Positions 21,318-29,699 of a stretch of 42,219 nucleotides of DNA are shown piece by piece. Positions within the stretch are counted from its first letter, which is position 1, and the number at the start of each line of letters is the position of its first letter. Where the stretch lies: assembly GCA_039679645.1 (NCBI GenBank), contig JBDKUO010000026.1, forward strand, positions 1-42,219, written 5' to 3'. The stretch comes from Armatimonadota bacterium (GTDB lineage: Bacteria > Armatimonadota > UBA5829). The notes under the pieces are model-generated. The model was not told the origin of the DNA. It saw nothing but the letters and a program-made list of their open reading frames with translations, and did not search any database. The position numbers and the translations under genes are program-made.

Positions 21318-24272
21318 TTACTGTTTCCAGTTAGCCTCATCGAGGTTCTTATGCAGCTCTTTGTATCTCTCAATAAGAGCCTGCATGTCTGCGCTTAGTT
21401 TTTTCACCTGTGCCGCCTGGGCATCGGTTCGGTCGGTGCTTGATTTGATGCCGTTCCAAGCCTGATAGTATTGGGTGAATGTATAGGCCAGGTCGGCGGT
21501 CATGCTGCCGTATTTCCATGCAAGCCCGGGGACAGTGGTATCCAGAGACAATAGACCCGATATCTGGCCGATGCCGTCCCGGATCGATTCGTAAACGTCC
21601 GCATCGGTCTTGTTTTCGCGATCCTGCCATTCTGCATATGTGCCCACATCTTTTGCGTTTTTCATAGATGTGGTCAACGACTCCAGGCGTCTGTATTTTT
21701 CGATAGTGTCGGCCTCACTTGCCGGAAGCTTCTGAGCGACCTCATTTATATCCTTGAACCGGTCCGCAAGCAAGCCGATGGTGGTATCGAAGAAAAGGTC
21801 CTTTACGGTGGACTTGCATTTGTCCATACCCTCGGAGGCCATCTTCTCCCAGTCATTATATAGAGACTGGTCAGTCTGTATCTGCTTGTTGAGCATCGTC
21901 AGCATCTGCTTAGTCATCTCTATCTTCCTGTTTGTCTCGTCCAGCTCTTTTATCCATTTCGCCCGCATAGCTTCCATGTCGACAGGCTTGATATTGGCTG
22001 CTGGCTGGACTGGTGTCTGAGCAGTCTGAGTCTGACCGGACGAAGCAGTCGTGTTCTGAATTGGCCGGACTACACCGGAGAGGCCCTTGAGCGAGACAAC
22101 AATATCATCCGCCTGAGAAGGGTCTGCCTGGAGTGTCTTAGCGGAACTCATTAAGCTTTGAAGCTTTTCGCTCGCTTCGTCCTGATCCTTGGTCGCTTGA
22201 GCACGGATCTTTTCGGCCTCCTCGGGCTGAGTGGGTGCGATACTGTCCGCTTTAGCCATATCCTTTTGCGCCTGGTCCATAGTCTTCAAGCAGTCGCCGG
22301 CCTGGTCGATCAGTTCCTTGTCGGCTGCGGCATATGACCCCGGGTCGGTCGGCATTGGTATATCCGAGAGTGAAGGCAGCTTAGTGTAATCGATCTCGCC
22401 GGTCATGGCGCGAGCGCTCTTATCGGCGAGGTCTCTGGCTTCCTCCATATTGCCGCCAACCGCTGCATTGGCCGCCTGATTTGCAAACACTGCGCTGGCC
22501 ACCAGTTGCTTGCACACATCGGAGGTGACCTCGACATTCTGATTGGGCTTCACCCACTCTTCACCCTCGTCTGAAGAGAAACTGGCGCCGCCCTCGCCGA
22601 TGATCGTCAAAGAAAACTTGTTCTGGTTCGCCTGGAAGACTGCACTCCAGAAACCGTTTATAGTCTTGGGGTGCTCGATTTTTGTGTTGGACGTCTGACC
22701 TGCAGCCAGCGTATAGCCGTTGCTCTTTGCCCAGCGAGCCAGGGCTACCAGTTTAGCCACTTCCTGCATCCTGTAAAGCTCGGGATAGACCTTGGCATAA
22801 TCGTCCAAATGGGCGGTGACATAATCGGCATATTTGGGGACGATCGAATTGAGGAAGCTCTTGGCCTGGCTGTCCCAGCCATCTCCCAGGTATTCTCTGA
22901 CCCAACTGGTCACCTTCACGTGCGCATTATCAAACCTTACAACATCACCCGTCGGTGACACGCTCATGGTGACATCGGCTGGTATAAGCCTGCTGCCGAC
23001 ATCGGCGCCCGCATTTGATGGCGTAAAATAGTTGTTCTTGATAGACTCCTGCTGCTGGAACTCCATATCCGTCATATGCCCCGGCACCTGCTCGCGCAGA
23101 TCGGGGTTCGAGCAGATTGTTTTGAGTAGATAGTCGGCTCTAAAGAGAATGCCTCCCAGCACAGAGTCGGATGGAACATTGGTATATACCAATTCTGACT
23201 GAGGCAGAGGGAAGTCGTAGAGCCTGGTCATCAGTTCGGGGCTGAACACCAGCCCGTTTATGATCTTCTCGCCGAACCTGTCTGTAATATATGAAGTAAG
23301 CTGGGTGCTGAAGGCATCAGCCATCACATCCCGTGACTGCGAGCCATTGCGCACACCATCGGCCATCTTCTGCAGTTTATCCGCAGGGTAGTCCAGTTGG
23401 CGCAGAATCTCAGAGAAGCACAGGACATAGCCCTCGGTGCCGTACTCGCTCTGGCTGATTTGGCCGGAGTCCAGTTTCGCCTTGAGGCTGTCGAGTTCGG
23501 GCAATATTCCGAGCGCCGCGCCTATATCATGGATCATATCGCCAGTGCCGCCGTTGCCGCTCATTACGTTGAGCATATCGGCAATTTTAGGCAGTCCTAT
23601 CACGCGTATCATCTTTGCAGCCGTAGGGATCCACTCTTCCTGCGGCACGCTTGCCATATTCTGAGCGCCATAGAACATCTGCCTGAACTCCTCGGCGCTC
23701 AGACTGAAGGCATCGCCAAAATGCTTCATAAAGCGTTTGTTGTCTACCGCCACCGCAGGGTCGTTCAGCAGAATTGAAATAAGCTTGTTCGCCCACTGGT
23801 TGCAGTAGTCCGGCTCATTGTTCATCTTTGCAATATCGACTGATATTGCCTTGTCCATTCTCATAAAAAGAGCCTTCTGATCTGGTGTGGGCTCCAGAGA
23901 AAAAGACGGGTAGGCATTGTTTAGCACGTCCTTGAGAATATCGTCATATGGGATCGGGCCAGTCGGATAGGCCGGATCATACTTACCGACAAACGTTACG
24001 ACATGTGTCTTCTTATCTATCAGAGCATATTTGAGAGTGTTGATATCGGTAAGGCGGCTCTTAACACCCTTTATGCCTATATTGCTCGTCGAATTGACGT
24101 TTGCAGTGTTGGAGTTTAAATTCTGAAACCTGCGTATCCTAGCTTGTATACGTGGGTTTGTATATGTCGTGCCGTCAGCTTGGCCGGGCATGGGTCTTGT
24201 CTGTGCATAACTTGCCATAGACAGAAATAGAATTGCAAATGCAGTGAGGATTCGACTGTAGCGGATACCCAT
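21318..24272 (-). CDS. Large secreted protein of unknown function
   Basis: 984 residues, family not recognised. A signal peptide (about 1-23, cleaving after SYAQ) is followed by an Asn/Thr-rich linker and a segment INTLKYALIDKKTHVVTFVG (about 75-95). A predicted globular middle (about 100-540) precedes a section centred on TIIGEGGASFSSDEGEEWVK. The C-terminal 400 residues are rich in Lys, Glu, Ala and Gln with heptad-like stretches (about 610-710 and 770-830), suggesting coiled coils, with a Thr/Gln/Pro-rich spacer near 735-755. It contains few cysteines and no membrane segment beyond the leader. It may be an exported surface or periplasmic protein. No neighbour suggests a function. Confidence 0.8.
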   Translation of the reverse strand: MGIRYSRILTAFAILFLSMASYAQTRPMPGQADGTTYTNPRIQARIRRFQNLNSNTANVNSTSNIGIKGVKSRLTDINTLKYALIDKKTHVVTFVGKYDPAYPTGPIPYDDILKDVLNNAYPSFSLEPTPDQKALFMRMDKAISVDIAKMNNEPDYCNQWANKLISILLNDPAVAVDNKRFMKHFGDAFSLSAEEFRQMFYGAQNMASVPQEEWIPTAAKMIRVIGLPKIADMLNVMSGNGGTGDMIHDIGAALGILPELDSLKAKLDSGQISQSEYGTEGYVLCFSEILRQLDYPADKLQKMADGVRNGSQSRDVMADAFSTQLTSYITDRFGEKIINGLVFSPELMTRLYDFPLPQSELVYTNVPSDSVLGGILFRADYLLKTICSNPDLREQVPGHMTDMEFQQQESIKNNYFTPSNAGADVGSRLIPADVTMSVSPTGDVVRFDNAHVKVTSWVREYLGDGWDSQAKSFLNSIVPKYADYVTAHLDDYAKVYPELYRMQEVAKLVALARWAKSNGYTLAAGQTSNTKIEHPKTINGFWSAVFQANQNKFSLTIIGEGGASFSSDEGEEWVKPNQNVEVTSDVCKQLVASAVFANQAANAAVGGNMEEARDLADKSARAMTGEIDYTKLPSLSDIPMPTDPGSYAAADKELIDQAGDCLKTMDQAQKDMAKADSIAPTQPEEAEKIRAQATKDQDEASEKLQSLMSSAKTLQADPSQADDIVVSLKGLSGVVRPIQNTTASSGQTQTAQTPVQPAANIKPVDMEAMRAKWIKELDETNRKIEMTKQMLTMLNKQIQTDQSLYNDWEKMASEGMDKCKSTVKDLFFDTTIGLLADRFKDINEVAQKLPASEADTIEKYRRLESLTTSMKNAKDVGTYAEWQDRENKTDADVYESIRDGIGQISGLLSLDTTVPGLAWKYGSMTADLAYTFTQYYQAWNGIKSSTDRTDAQAAQVKKLSADMQALIERYKELHKNLDEANWKQ

Positions 24273-24388
24273 TGAGAACCTCCAATAAAGTATGCCTAAT
24301 ACATCGTAATAGCTGAGGATAAGATATCACGGGATTGGAGCCTTGTCCAGATACATACTGCTATTATTGGTTTATCCGACTGTGGCAA

Positions 24389-24958
24389 TCAGCTCTTTTC
24401 ACGAAATGCTTCCAGAGCAGGATGATCGATAACCTCCGCCAGCATCGCCCACGCCTCTTCAAACCTCTCAGAGACATTCGCAGGCACAAACCCGAAGTCC
24501 AGATACATCCTGATGGCTTTCGCGGCAGAAGTCATACTCCAGAGATGCACTCTCTCGTGATGATAAGCTCTGAGGACGCGCATGGCCTCGGCAAGCAATG
24601 GTTTTGCAAGCTTGCGGCCTTGAAAGCCGGGTATAATTGCTACCCAGTGGATGCGTCCACGGTCATCATCTCGATCAGGGTGATACCAGGCTGTGGTGGT
24701 GCCGATTACCCTGCCTGTCGATTCTTCCACAAGGAAAATGCAACGTTTCTCAAACTCGTCTATATGCGGAGCGAATTCACTGTTATAGCGCTCCATCGCT
24801 TTCTCGATGCTCTCAAACGCGCCCACATCCACCTGCATCTGTGCCCACACAAGTTCTTCACCGCGCTTGAAAAAGCGAAATTTATAACCCGCAGGCAGCG
24901 GATATTCGGGGATATTGTCGAGGTTGCCACGGGTCATTGAGACAGGAATTCGTTCCAT
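24389..24958 (-). CDS. GNAT-family N-acetyltransferase
   Basis: 189 residues. The acetyl-CoA-binding motif A is IHWVAIIPGFQGRKLAKPLL (about 110-129), with strand 4 CIFLVEESTGRVIGTTTAWY before it and SMTSAAKAIRMYLDFGFVP (motif B, about 148-166) after it. The acceptor cannot be told. The gene stands between the large secreted protein and the oxidoreductase, on the same strand but with gaps of about 75 to 115 bases on each side. Confidence 0.85.
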   Translation of the reverse strand: MERIPVSMTRGNLDNIPEYPLPAGYKFRFFKRGEELVWAQMQVDVGAFESIEKAMERYNSEFAPHIDEFEKRCIFLVEESTGRVIGTTTAWYHPDRDDDRGRIHWVAIIPGFQGRKLAKPLLAEAMRVLRAYHHERVHLWSMTSAAKAIRMYLDFGFVPANVSERFEEAWAMLAEVIDHPALEAFREKS

Positions 24959-25034
24959 TGGATGCCTTCTTCGATACTACTAAGGAGCCACTTCAAAACA
25001 GAAGCGGCTCCTTGATTTACTAATGACTGCTTAT

Positions 25035-26060
25035 TTACTCAGGCAGCACTCTTGCCAGGCCCTCAAGCTCTGGCTCGCCTGGACCCAGAGGAAAGTCGAT
25101 CTTTTTGCGCTCTATGGCTGAACGCATCAGACCACACATAATCTCCTGGTCCTTGTAGCCGTCTTCGCCATTGCATGGATGCACCTTTGTGCCGTCGAGC
25201 CAGAGAGCTATATCCTCTATATAAGGGACCTGCTCGTGGTCGGCATCCCATGTGCCTTCGTCGGAACCCTCGGCCCCACGGCTCTTGGTGACTGCTCTCC
25301 AGCCGCCGCCGACATGTACTTCGGCAAAGCCCTCGGTGCCCTCGATCAGAAACCGCACTTTACGCCACCAGTAGTCGACTTCAGGCACGTCAGGAGCGAC
25401 CTCGCCGACCTCCATTATACCACGCACGCCGTTGGCGAACTGAATGAACCCGCCAAGGTAGTCCGGGCTGGGATGGTTGTCGGTGAGCTTCTCACGGCCA
25501 AACGCCTGGCCGATAACCCACTCGACCTCGTCTCCACTGTTGAACCAGCGGATGTAGTCGGCGATATGGGTCGCAAGATGCATCATCCAGCCGGTGCCGG
25601 TGCCGTAGATGGTGTGAATCCGGCCTAATGCGCCGCTGTCGACCACTTCCTTGCATTTTACGAACTGGATATTATACTTGCGCTGATGGCTCTGGACCGA
25701 TTTGACACCTGCGTCATCAAGGACTTTCTTCATCTCGATGGCTTCGGTCATGTTGGTCGCCATGGGCTTTTCGTAAGCAATCAGCTTTACGCCGTTCTCA
25801 CAGCCAAGCTTGACCAGCGGCAGGCGCACCGTAGGCGGTGTGCAGAAGCAAAAGACGTCGGGCTTTGTGGCTGCAAGCATCTTTCCCGCATCATCAAAAC
25901 CTTCGGGGTTGCCGCAGAGCGCTGCGGCATCGGCTATCCTGCCCGAATCCACATCCGCAAGGCCGACAACCTTGAACCTGGAATTCTTATGAAACACATC
26001 AGCATGGACTTTTCCGCGCTTGCCAAGCCCGGCTATAGCCACTGTGTATACTTGAGACAT
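25035..26060 (-). CDS. Gfo/Idh/MocA-family NAD(P)-dependent oxidoreductase
   Basis: 341 residues. The Rossmann start VAIAGLGKRGKVHADVF (7-23) and the EKP motif at E97-K98-P99 mark the family. The C-terminal domain has the conserved histidine region (GTGWMMHLATHIADYIRWF). Members oxidise sugars, inositols or sugar nucleotides. The ATG follows GGGAGG at good distance; a pyrimidine-rich tract lies just upstream. A DegT-type aminotransferase lies upstream on the same strand, a pairing seen in amino-sugar biosynthesis, so a keto-sugar intermediate shared by the two is plausible. Confidence 0.9.
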   Translation of the reverse strand: MSQVYTVAIAGLGKRGKVHADVFHKNSRFKVVGLADVDSGRIADAAALCGNPEGFDDAGKMLAATKPDVFCFCTPPTVRLPLVKLGCENGVKLIAYEKPMATNMTEAIEMKKVLDDAGVKSVQSHQRKYNIQFVKCKEVVDSGALGRIHTIYGTGTGWMMHLATHIADYIRWFNSGDEVEWVIGQAFGREKLTDNHPSPDYLGGFIQFANGVRGIMEVGEVAPDVPEVDYWWRKVRFLIEGTEGFAEVHVGGGWRAVTKSRGAEGSDEGTWDADHEQVPYIEDIALWLDGTKVHPCNGEDGYKDQEIMCGLMRSAIERKKIDFPLGPGEPELEGLARVLPE

Positions 26061-26081
26061 TTGATTACCTCCCTAGAATGC

Positions 26082-26105
26082 AGCAGAGAGCGGAGAGCGA
26101 AGAAC
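26082..26105 (-). repeat. Pyrimidine-rich upstream tract c
   Basis: On the minus strand TCGCTCTCCGCTCTCTGCTG lies about 20 bases before the Gfo/Idh/MocA gene start, just ahead of its GGGAGG. It matches the tract before the FKBP gene (CTCTCCGCTCT). Confidence 0.45.
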
Positions 26106-26135
26106 CCGGACATGTCGCCGCTCAGTAGCTATTAC

Positions 26136-26164
26136 ATCCCTCCAGGTAGGATACCTGGAGGGAT
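26136..26164. repeat. 29-base palindrome, copy 1
   Basis: Perfect 13-base arms ATCCCTCCAGGTA / TACCTGGAGGGAT around the loop GGA. A second copy at 33819-33847, in the opposite orientation, matches at 27 of 29 bases. No T-run follows on the strand of the upstream gene. Confidence 0.65.
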
Positions 26165-26271
26165 AAAAACAGGTTTGCAAACAGGAATACAGGTCGGGGG
26201 CAAGAATACCCCGGCCATTGTATTTGATGTCGTCACCTCGTTTTTTAACTGAGAACCGAAAATCAATAACT

Positions 26272-27420
26272 TTATTTGAAGTACTTCGCGCCCGGGCCTT
26301 TTTCCCACTCGAGCACCGCGGCGGCCACATACTTGACCTCCTCCTCAGTAAGCTCGGGATAGATCGGCAGGGTGAGGCAGTTTGCAGAGTTCTTCTCTGT
26401 CTCAGGTAGCACCGGCTTGGGATCGCCACCTGCATACGGCCATCCCTGCTCGGGTCCGAACGGGAAACCTTCCTGCTCGTGGATCGCAATCGGGTAGTTT
26501 GTAAGAGCGGTGATGCCCTTCTCGTCCAGGAACTTCTGCAGATCGTCTCTGCCGGTGGTCTCGACAACATAGAGGTGATAGATATGTCTGTAGCCGGGCT
26601 TGCCGTAGGGCAGCTTGATCTTGGTTCCGGCGAGTTCCTTGTCATAGAGCTTGGCCCACTTGATCCTGTTGTCATTGAACTCGTCGATATGCTTGATCTT
26701 CACGCTCAGGATGGCAGCGTGGATATCATCCAGGCGGCTGTTCCAGCCGACGCTGTGGTGGGATCGCTTGTTGGAACCATGATTGCGCATTTTGAGAATC
26801 GGCTCGACGATATCGTCACGGTTTGTGAAGACCGCGCCGCCGTCGCCGAATGTGCCGAGGTTCTTGGCTGTAATGAAACTTGTTGCAACCGCATCGGAAA
26901 GCTCGCCGATCTTGAACGTGTCGCCCTTTGAGCCGAAGGCCTGAGCGCAGTCCTCGACTACGAGCAGATTATGCTTCTTTGCGATCTTTGCGATTTCGGT
27001 CATATTTGCCGGCTGGCCATAAAGGTGAACCGGGATGATTGCCTTGGTCTTGGGAGTGATCTTCGACTCGATCTTGGTAACATCGATGTTGCGGGTATCG
27101 GCTTCGCAGTCGACAAACACGGGTGTCGCGCCTACCAGCCAGATGGCCTCAGCGGTCGCAAAGAATGTGTTTGATGTGGTAATGACTTCATCGCCCTTGC
27201 CGATTCCCAGAGCCAGGAATGTGAGCCATAGAGCATCCGTGCCGGAATTGAGACCAATGCAGTGCTTCATGCCCATATAAGCTGCGGCCTCTTTTTCGAA
27301 GCTCTGCATGGCCGGGCCCATTGTGTATTTGCCGCTCTCGAGGACATCGACGATCGCTTTGTCGATATCAGCCTTGAGGTTGTGATACTGGCGTACGTGA
27401 CCGTAAAAAGGTACTTTCAT
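26272..27420 (-). CDS. DegT/DnrJ/EryC1-type sugar aminotransferase
   Basis: 382 residues of the PLP-dependent fold type I family that converts keto-sugar nucleotides to amino sugars. LNSGTDALWLTFLALGI, VEDCAQAFGSK and SFITAKNLGTFGDGG are characteristic; the lysine of TAKNLG should bind PLP. HHSVGWNSRLDDIHAAIL is the second family block. The start is fixed by AAGGAGG about 6 bases upstream of ATG at 27420; the frame stays open for 63 more codons upstream but that part has no family features. The Gfo/Idh/MocA gene is downstream on the same strand after 211 bases that hold a palindrome. Confidence 0.92.
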   Translation of the reverse strand: MKVPFYGHVRQYHNLKADIDKAIVDVLESGKYTMGPAMQSFEKEAAAYMGMKHCIGLNSGTDALWLTFLALGIGKGDEVITTSNTFFATAEAIWLVGATPVFVDCEADTRNIDVTKIESKITPKTKAIIPVHLYGQPANMTEIAKIAKKHNLLVVEDCAQAFGSKGDTFKIGELSDAVATSFITAKNLGTFGDGGAVFTNRDDIVEPILKMRNHGSNKRSHHSVGWNSRLDDIHAAILSVKIKHIDEFNDNRIKWAKLYDKELAGTKIKLPYGKPGYRHIYHLYVVETTGRDDLQKFLDEKGITALTNYPIAIHEQEGFPFGPEQGWPYAGGDPKPVLPETEKNSANCLTLPIYPELTEEEVKYVAAAVLEWEKGPGAKYFK

Positions 27421-27667
27421 TTGTCCCTCCTTCGAAAATGCGAAACATTTTCGTTCCCTTCGTGGCGAACACGGCAGCGTTCTCCACAGGAGAATCGCGA
27501 GAGTGTTCATGCCACGATTCCTAACAATATGATAGCCATCGCGCATATTCGTGCGGATGGCCGCCTCATTCCCCTCTAGGAACGATGCCAAAAGATGCCT
27601 TGCGGGCATATTATATCACAGCTCAGTTATGAATCATAGTGCTGTTTTTGGGGTAGTATTCAAAAAA

Positions 27668-28558
27668 ATGTTTCCTAAGTTACTGATAATCAACGCCGAT
27701 GACTTCGGCGCGTCAAAAGGAGTAAACGCAGCAGTCGCGCGTGTGAGACAATATGGACTGCTTACGAGCGCCAGTCTGATGGTGACCGGTAACGCCGTCG
27801 ATGAAGCCGTCTCGATTGCACGCAGCGATCCACAGCTTACTGTAGGACTGCACCTTGCTCTCAGCAATGCCCACTGCGTGCTCGACCCGGAGCAAATTCC
27901 TGATCTGGTGGGCGCAGACGGCAAGTTCGGTAATAACCCTGCCGCATGTGCATTTAGATACTACTTTGACCGGCGCGTAAAGAAACAGCTTGAATCTGAG
28001 ATCGAGGCTCAGTTCGAAGCGTTTGCTCGAACAGGACTGCCTCTATCTCATGTTGACGGCCACCAGCACCTGCACATGCACCCGGCATTGCTCCCCACTG
28101 TAATTGAGCTGGCAAGGCGATATGGCGCGAAGGGGATAAGGCTTCCCCGCGACCCGCTGCTTGCAAATCTGCGTGTGGACCGCACCTGTTTAGGCTTAAA
28201 GATGATCACGGCCATAGGCCATGCTTACCTCGCAAGGGCAGGCAAGCATGCGCTCGATGAATGCAAGTTGTCGGTGTGTGATCTGTCCATCGGGGCTATG
28301 ATGAGCGGAGCCATGAGTATCGATTATGTGATTGGCATGCTGGACACGGCACGCGCAAAGAGTGTAGAGCTATTCTTTCACCCATGCGCTTTCGGACTGA
28401 CCTACCCACAGGGGCCCAACCATGGCGATATGAAGACTCTGCTTGACCCGAGGCTTAGGGAATATGTTGCAGCAAAGGGGTTTATACCGGCTACTTATGC
28501 CGACCTGACTATGATGCGGGAGGGCGAGGCTCCCGCCGAGCCGGAGGCGACAGAGTGA
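27668..28558 (+). CDS. hpnK: YdjC/ChbG-fold deacetylase, HpnK-like
   Basis: 296 residues. The metal motif NADDFG (9-14), TVGLHLAL and SHVDGHQHLHMHP are hallmarks of the YdjC carbohydrate deacetylase fold. The branch in which HpnK removes acetyl from hopanoid-linked N-acetylglucosamine is suggested by the HpnI-like gene overlapping its end (GTGA). The last 13 residues (REGEAPAEPEATE) come from a palindromic DNA repeat (28516-28544), not from the family. The start is uncertain; the ATG at 27668 places NADDFG at its usual distance from the N-terminus, but the ribosome site is weak. Confidence 0.75.
   Translation: MFPKLLIINADDFGASKGVNAAVARVRQYGLLTSASLMVTGNAVDEAVSIARSDPQLTVGLHLALSNAHCVLDPEQIPDLVGADGKFGNNPAACAFRYYFDRRVKKQLESEIEAQFEAFARTGLPLSHVDGHQHLHMHPALLPTVIELARRYGAKGIRLPRDPLLANLRVDRTCLGLKMITAIGHAYLARAGKHALDECKLSVCDLSIGAMMSGAMSIDYVIGMLDTARAKSVELFFHPCAFGLTYPQGPNHGDMKTLLDPRLREYVAAKGFIPATYADLTMMREGEAPAEPEATE
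28516..28544. repeat. Palindromic repeat forming the end of the HpnK-like coding sequence
   Basis: GCGGGAG / CTCCCGC arms (28516-28522 and 28530-28536) overlap a second pair GGCTC / GAGCC. The repeat is read in frame as the peptide GEAPAEP near the C-terminus. From memory, very similar GC-rich palindromes encoding GEAPAEP occur in other environmental bacteria; I could not check this. Confidence 0.6.
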
Positions 28559-29697
28559 GCTTGATCAGTATCGCACTTCTGATATTGGCTGGGATGGGTA
28601 CGCTGCATTATGTGTTGTCGACCGCCGCTCTGGTCCGCCATTTTCAGAAGTCCCCCTCTCCCGCAAGGGCAGAGGGAGATGTTCCAAAGGTCAGCATACT
28701 AAAACCTGTCCGTGGAATAGATTCAGAGGCGCGGGACAACTTTCTATCATTTCCGGATCAGGATTACCCGAGCTTTGAAGTGCTCTTTGGAATACTTGAT
28801 CCAGACGACCCTTCAGCGGATTTGATTCGCGATATTATCGAAGGAAAGCCTTATGCATTAATGCATACCGGCAGTGACATAGAGGGCTTCAACAACAAGG
28901 TCAGAATACTTCACACTCTCTTTGAGCAAGCAAGAGGCGATATTCTGATTATTACCGATGCGGATACTCGCGCAAGCGCCGACTTTATTGATCGTATAAC
29001 CGTGCCGTTCAACGACCCGAGGGTCGGGATGGTAACGTGCATGTATAAGGGCATCAATGACCGCGGTATGGCTGATATGCTCGAGGCCTTACATATGACA
29101 TGTGTATTTGCGCCGGGCGTGGCGGCAGCCAATGCCATAGGCGGGATAGACTTCGGTCTTGGGGCGGCAATAGCCATTAGGCGCAAGGTTATAGAGAAGA
29201 TAGGTGGCTTTGAATCGATTGTTAATTATCTTGCGGACGACTTTCAACTCGGTAGAAGGGCTGCACAAACCGGCTATGACGTCGTACTCTCTGACTATGT
29301 GATCGATATCACGCTATCAGGCGAAAAAATGGCGAGTGTGCTGAGAAGAGAACTAAGGTGGTCGGTCACGACTCGAATCAGCAGGCCGTTTGGACACTTC
29401 GGCCTTTTATTCACATTCGGGTTTGCATATGCGCTGCTCTTTGCCGTATCGGTAGGGTTTTCATCGGTAGGATGGATTGTGCTGGCGGTAGTCGTGCTCA
29501 TAAGATGGATAACGGCGTATATAGGCGCAAATATCTGCCTCGGCGACAATGGCTACATGAAAAGAGCTTGGCTGATGCCTGTCCGCGACTTGCTCTCTTT
29601 TATTATATGGATCGCGGGATACTTCAAGAAAAGCGTTACCTGGCGCGGCAGGTGTCTTACTCTGCATAAGGACGGCACAATTGTTCGAGCGAGATGA
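28555..29697 (+). CDS. hpnI: Ceramide-glucosyltransferase-like GT, HpnI-like
   Basis: 380 residues. An N-terminal membrane segment (about 4-27) is followed by a GT-A domain of the GT21 type: SILKPVRGIDSEARDNFLSF, FNNKVRILHTLFEQARGDIL, ITDADTRAS (metal site), YLADDFQLGRRAAQTGYDVV and RRELRW (the QXXRW-like element). Three C-terminal membrane segments complete the HpnI pattern. HpnI links N-acetylglucosamine to bacteriohopanetetrol, and HpnK then deacetylates it. The GTG start overlaps the stop of the HpnK-like gene. Residues about 33-41 (SPSPARAEG) are encoded by a small palindromic repeat. Other glycosphingolipid-type acceptors remain possible. Confidence 0.78.
   Translation: MSLISIALLILAGMGTLHYVLSTAALVRHFQKSPSPARAEGDVPKVSILKPVRGIDSEARDNFLSFPDQDYPSFEVLFGILDPDDPSADLIRDIIEGKPYALMHTGSDIEGFNNKVRILHTLFEQARGDILIITDADTRASADFIDRITVPFNDPRVGMVTCMYKGINDRGMADMLEALHMTCVFAPGVAAANAIGGIDFGLGAAIAIRRKVIEKIGGFESIVNYLADDFQLGRRAAQTGYDVVLSDYVIDITLSGEKMASVLRRELRWSVTTRISRPFGHFGLLFTFGFAYALLFAVSVGFSSVGWIVLAVVVLIRWITAYIGANICLGDNGYMKRAWLMPVRDLLSFIIWIAGYFKKSVTWRGRCLTLHKDGTIVRAR
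28654..28676. repeat. In-frame hairpin repeat inside the HpnI-like gene
   Basis: CCCTCT-CCC, tetraloop GCAA, GGG-C-AGAGGG: nine paired bases with one bulge. It encodes SPSPARAEG between the first membrane helix and the catalytic domain, where an insertion is likely tolerated. Confidence 0.5.
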
Positions 29698-29699
29698 TA

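Noticed and set aside
27421-27609. N-terminal extension of the DegT-type aminotransferase
   Set aside because: The frame is open, but the family N-terminus begins at the ATG at 27420, which has a strong ribosome site; the extension has no family features.
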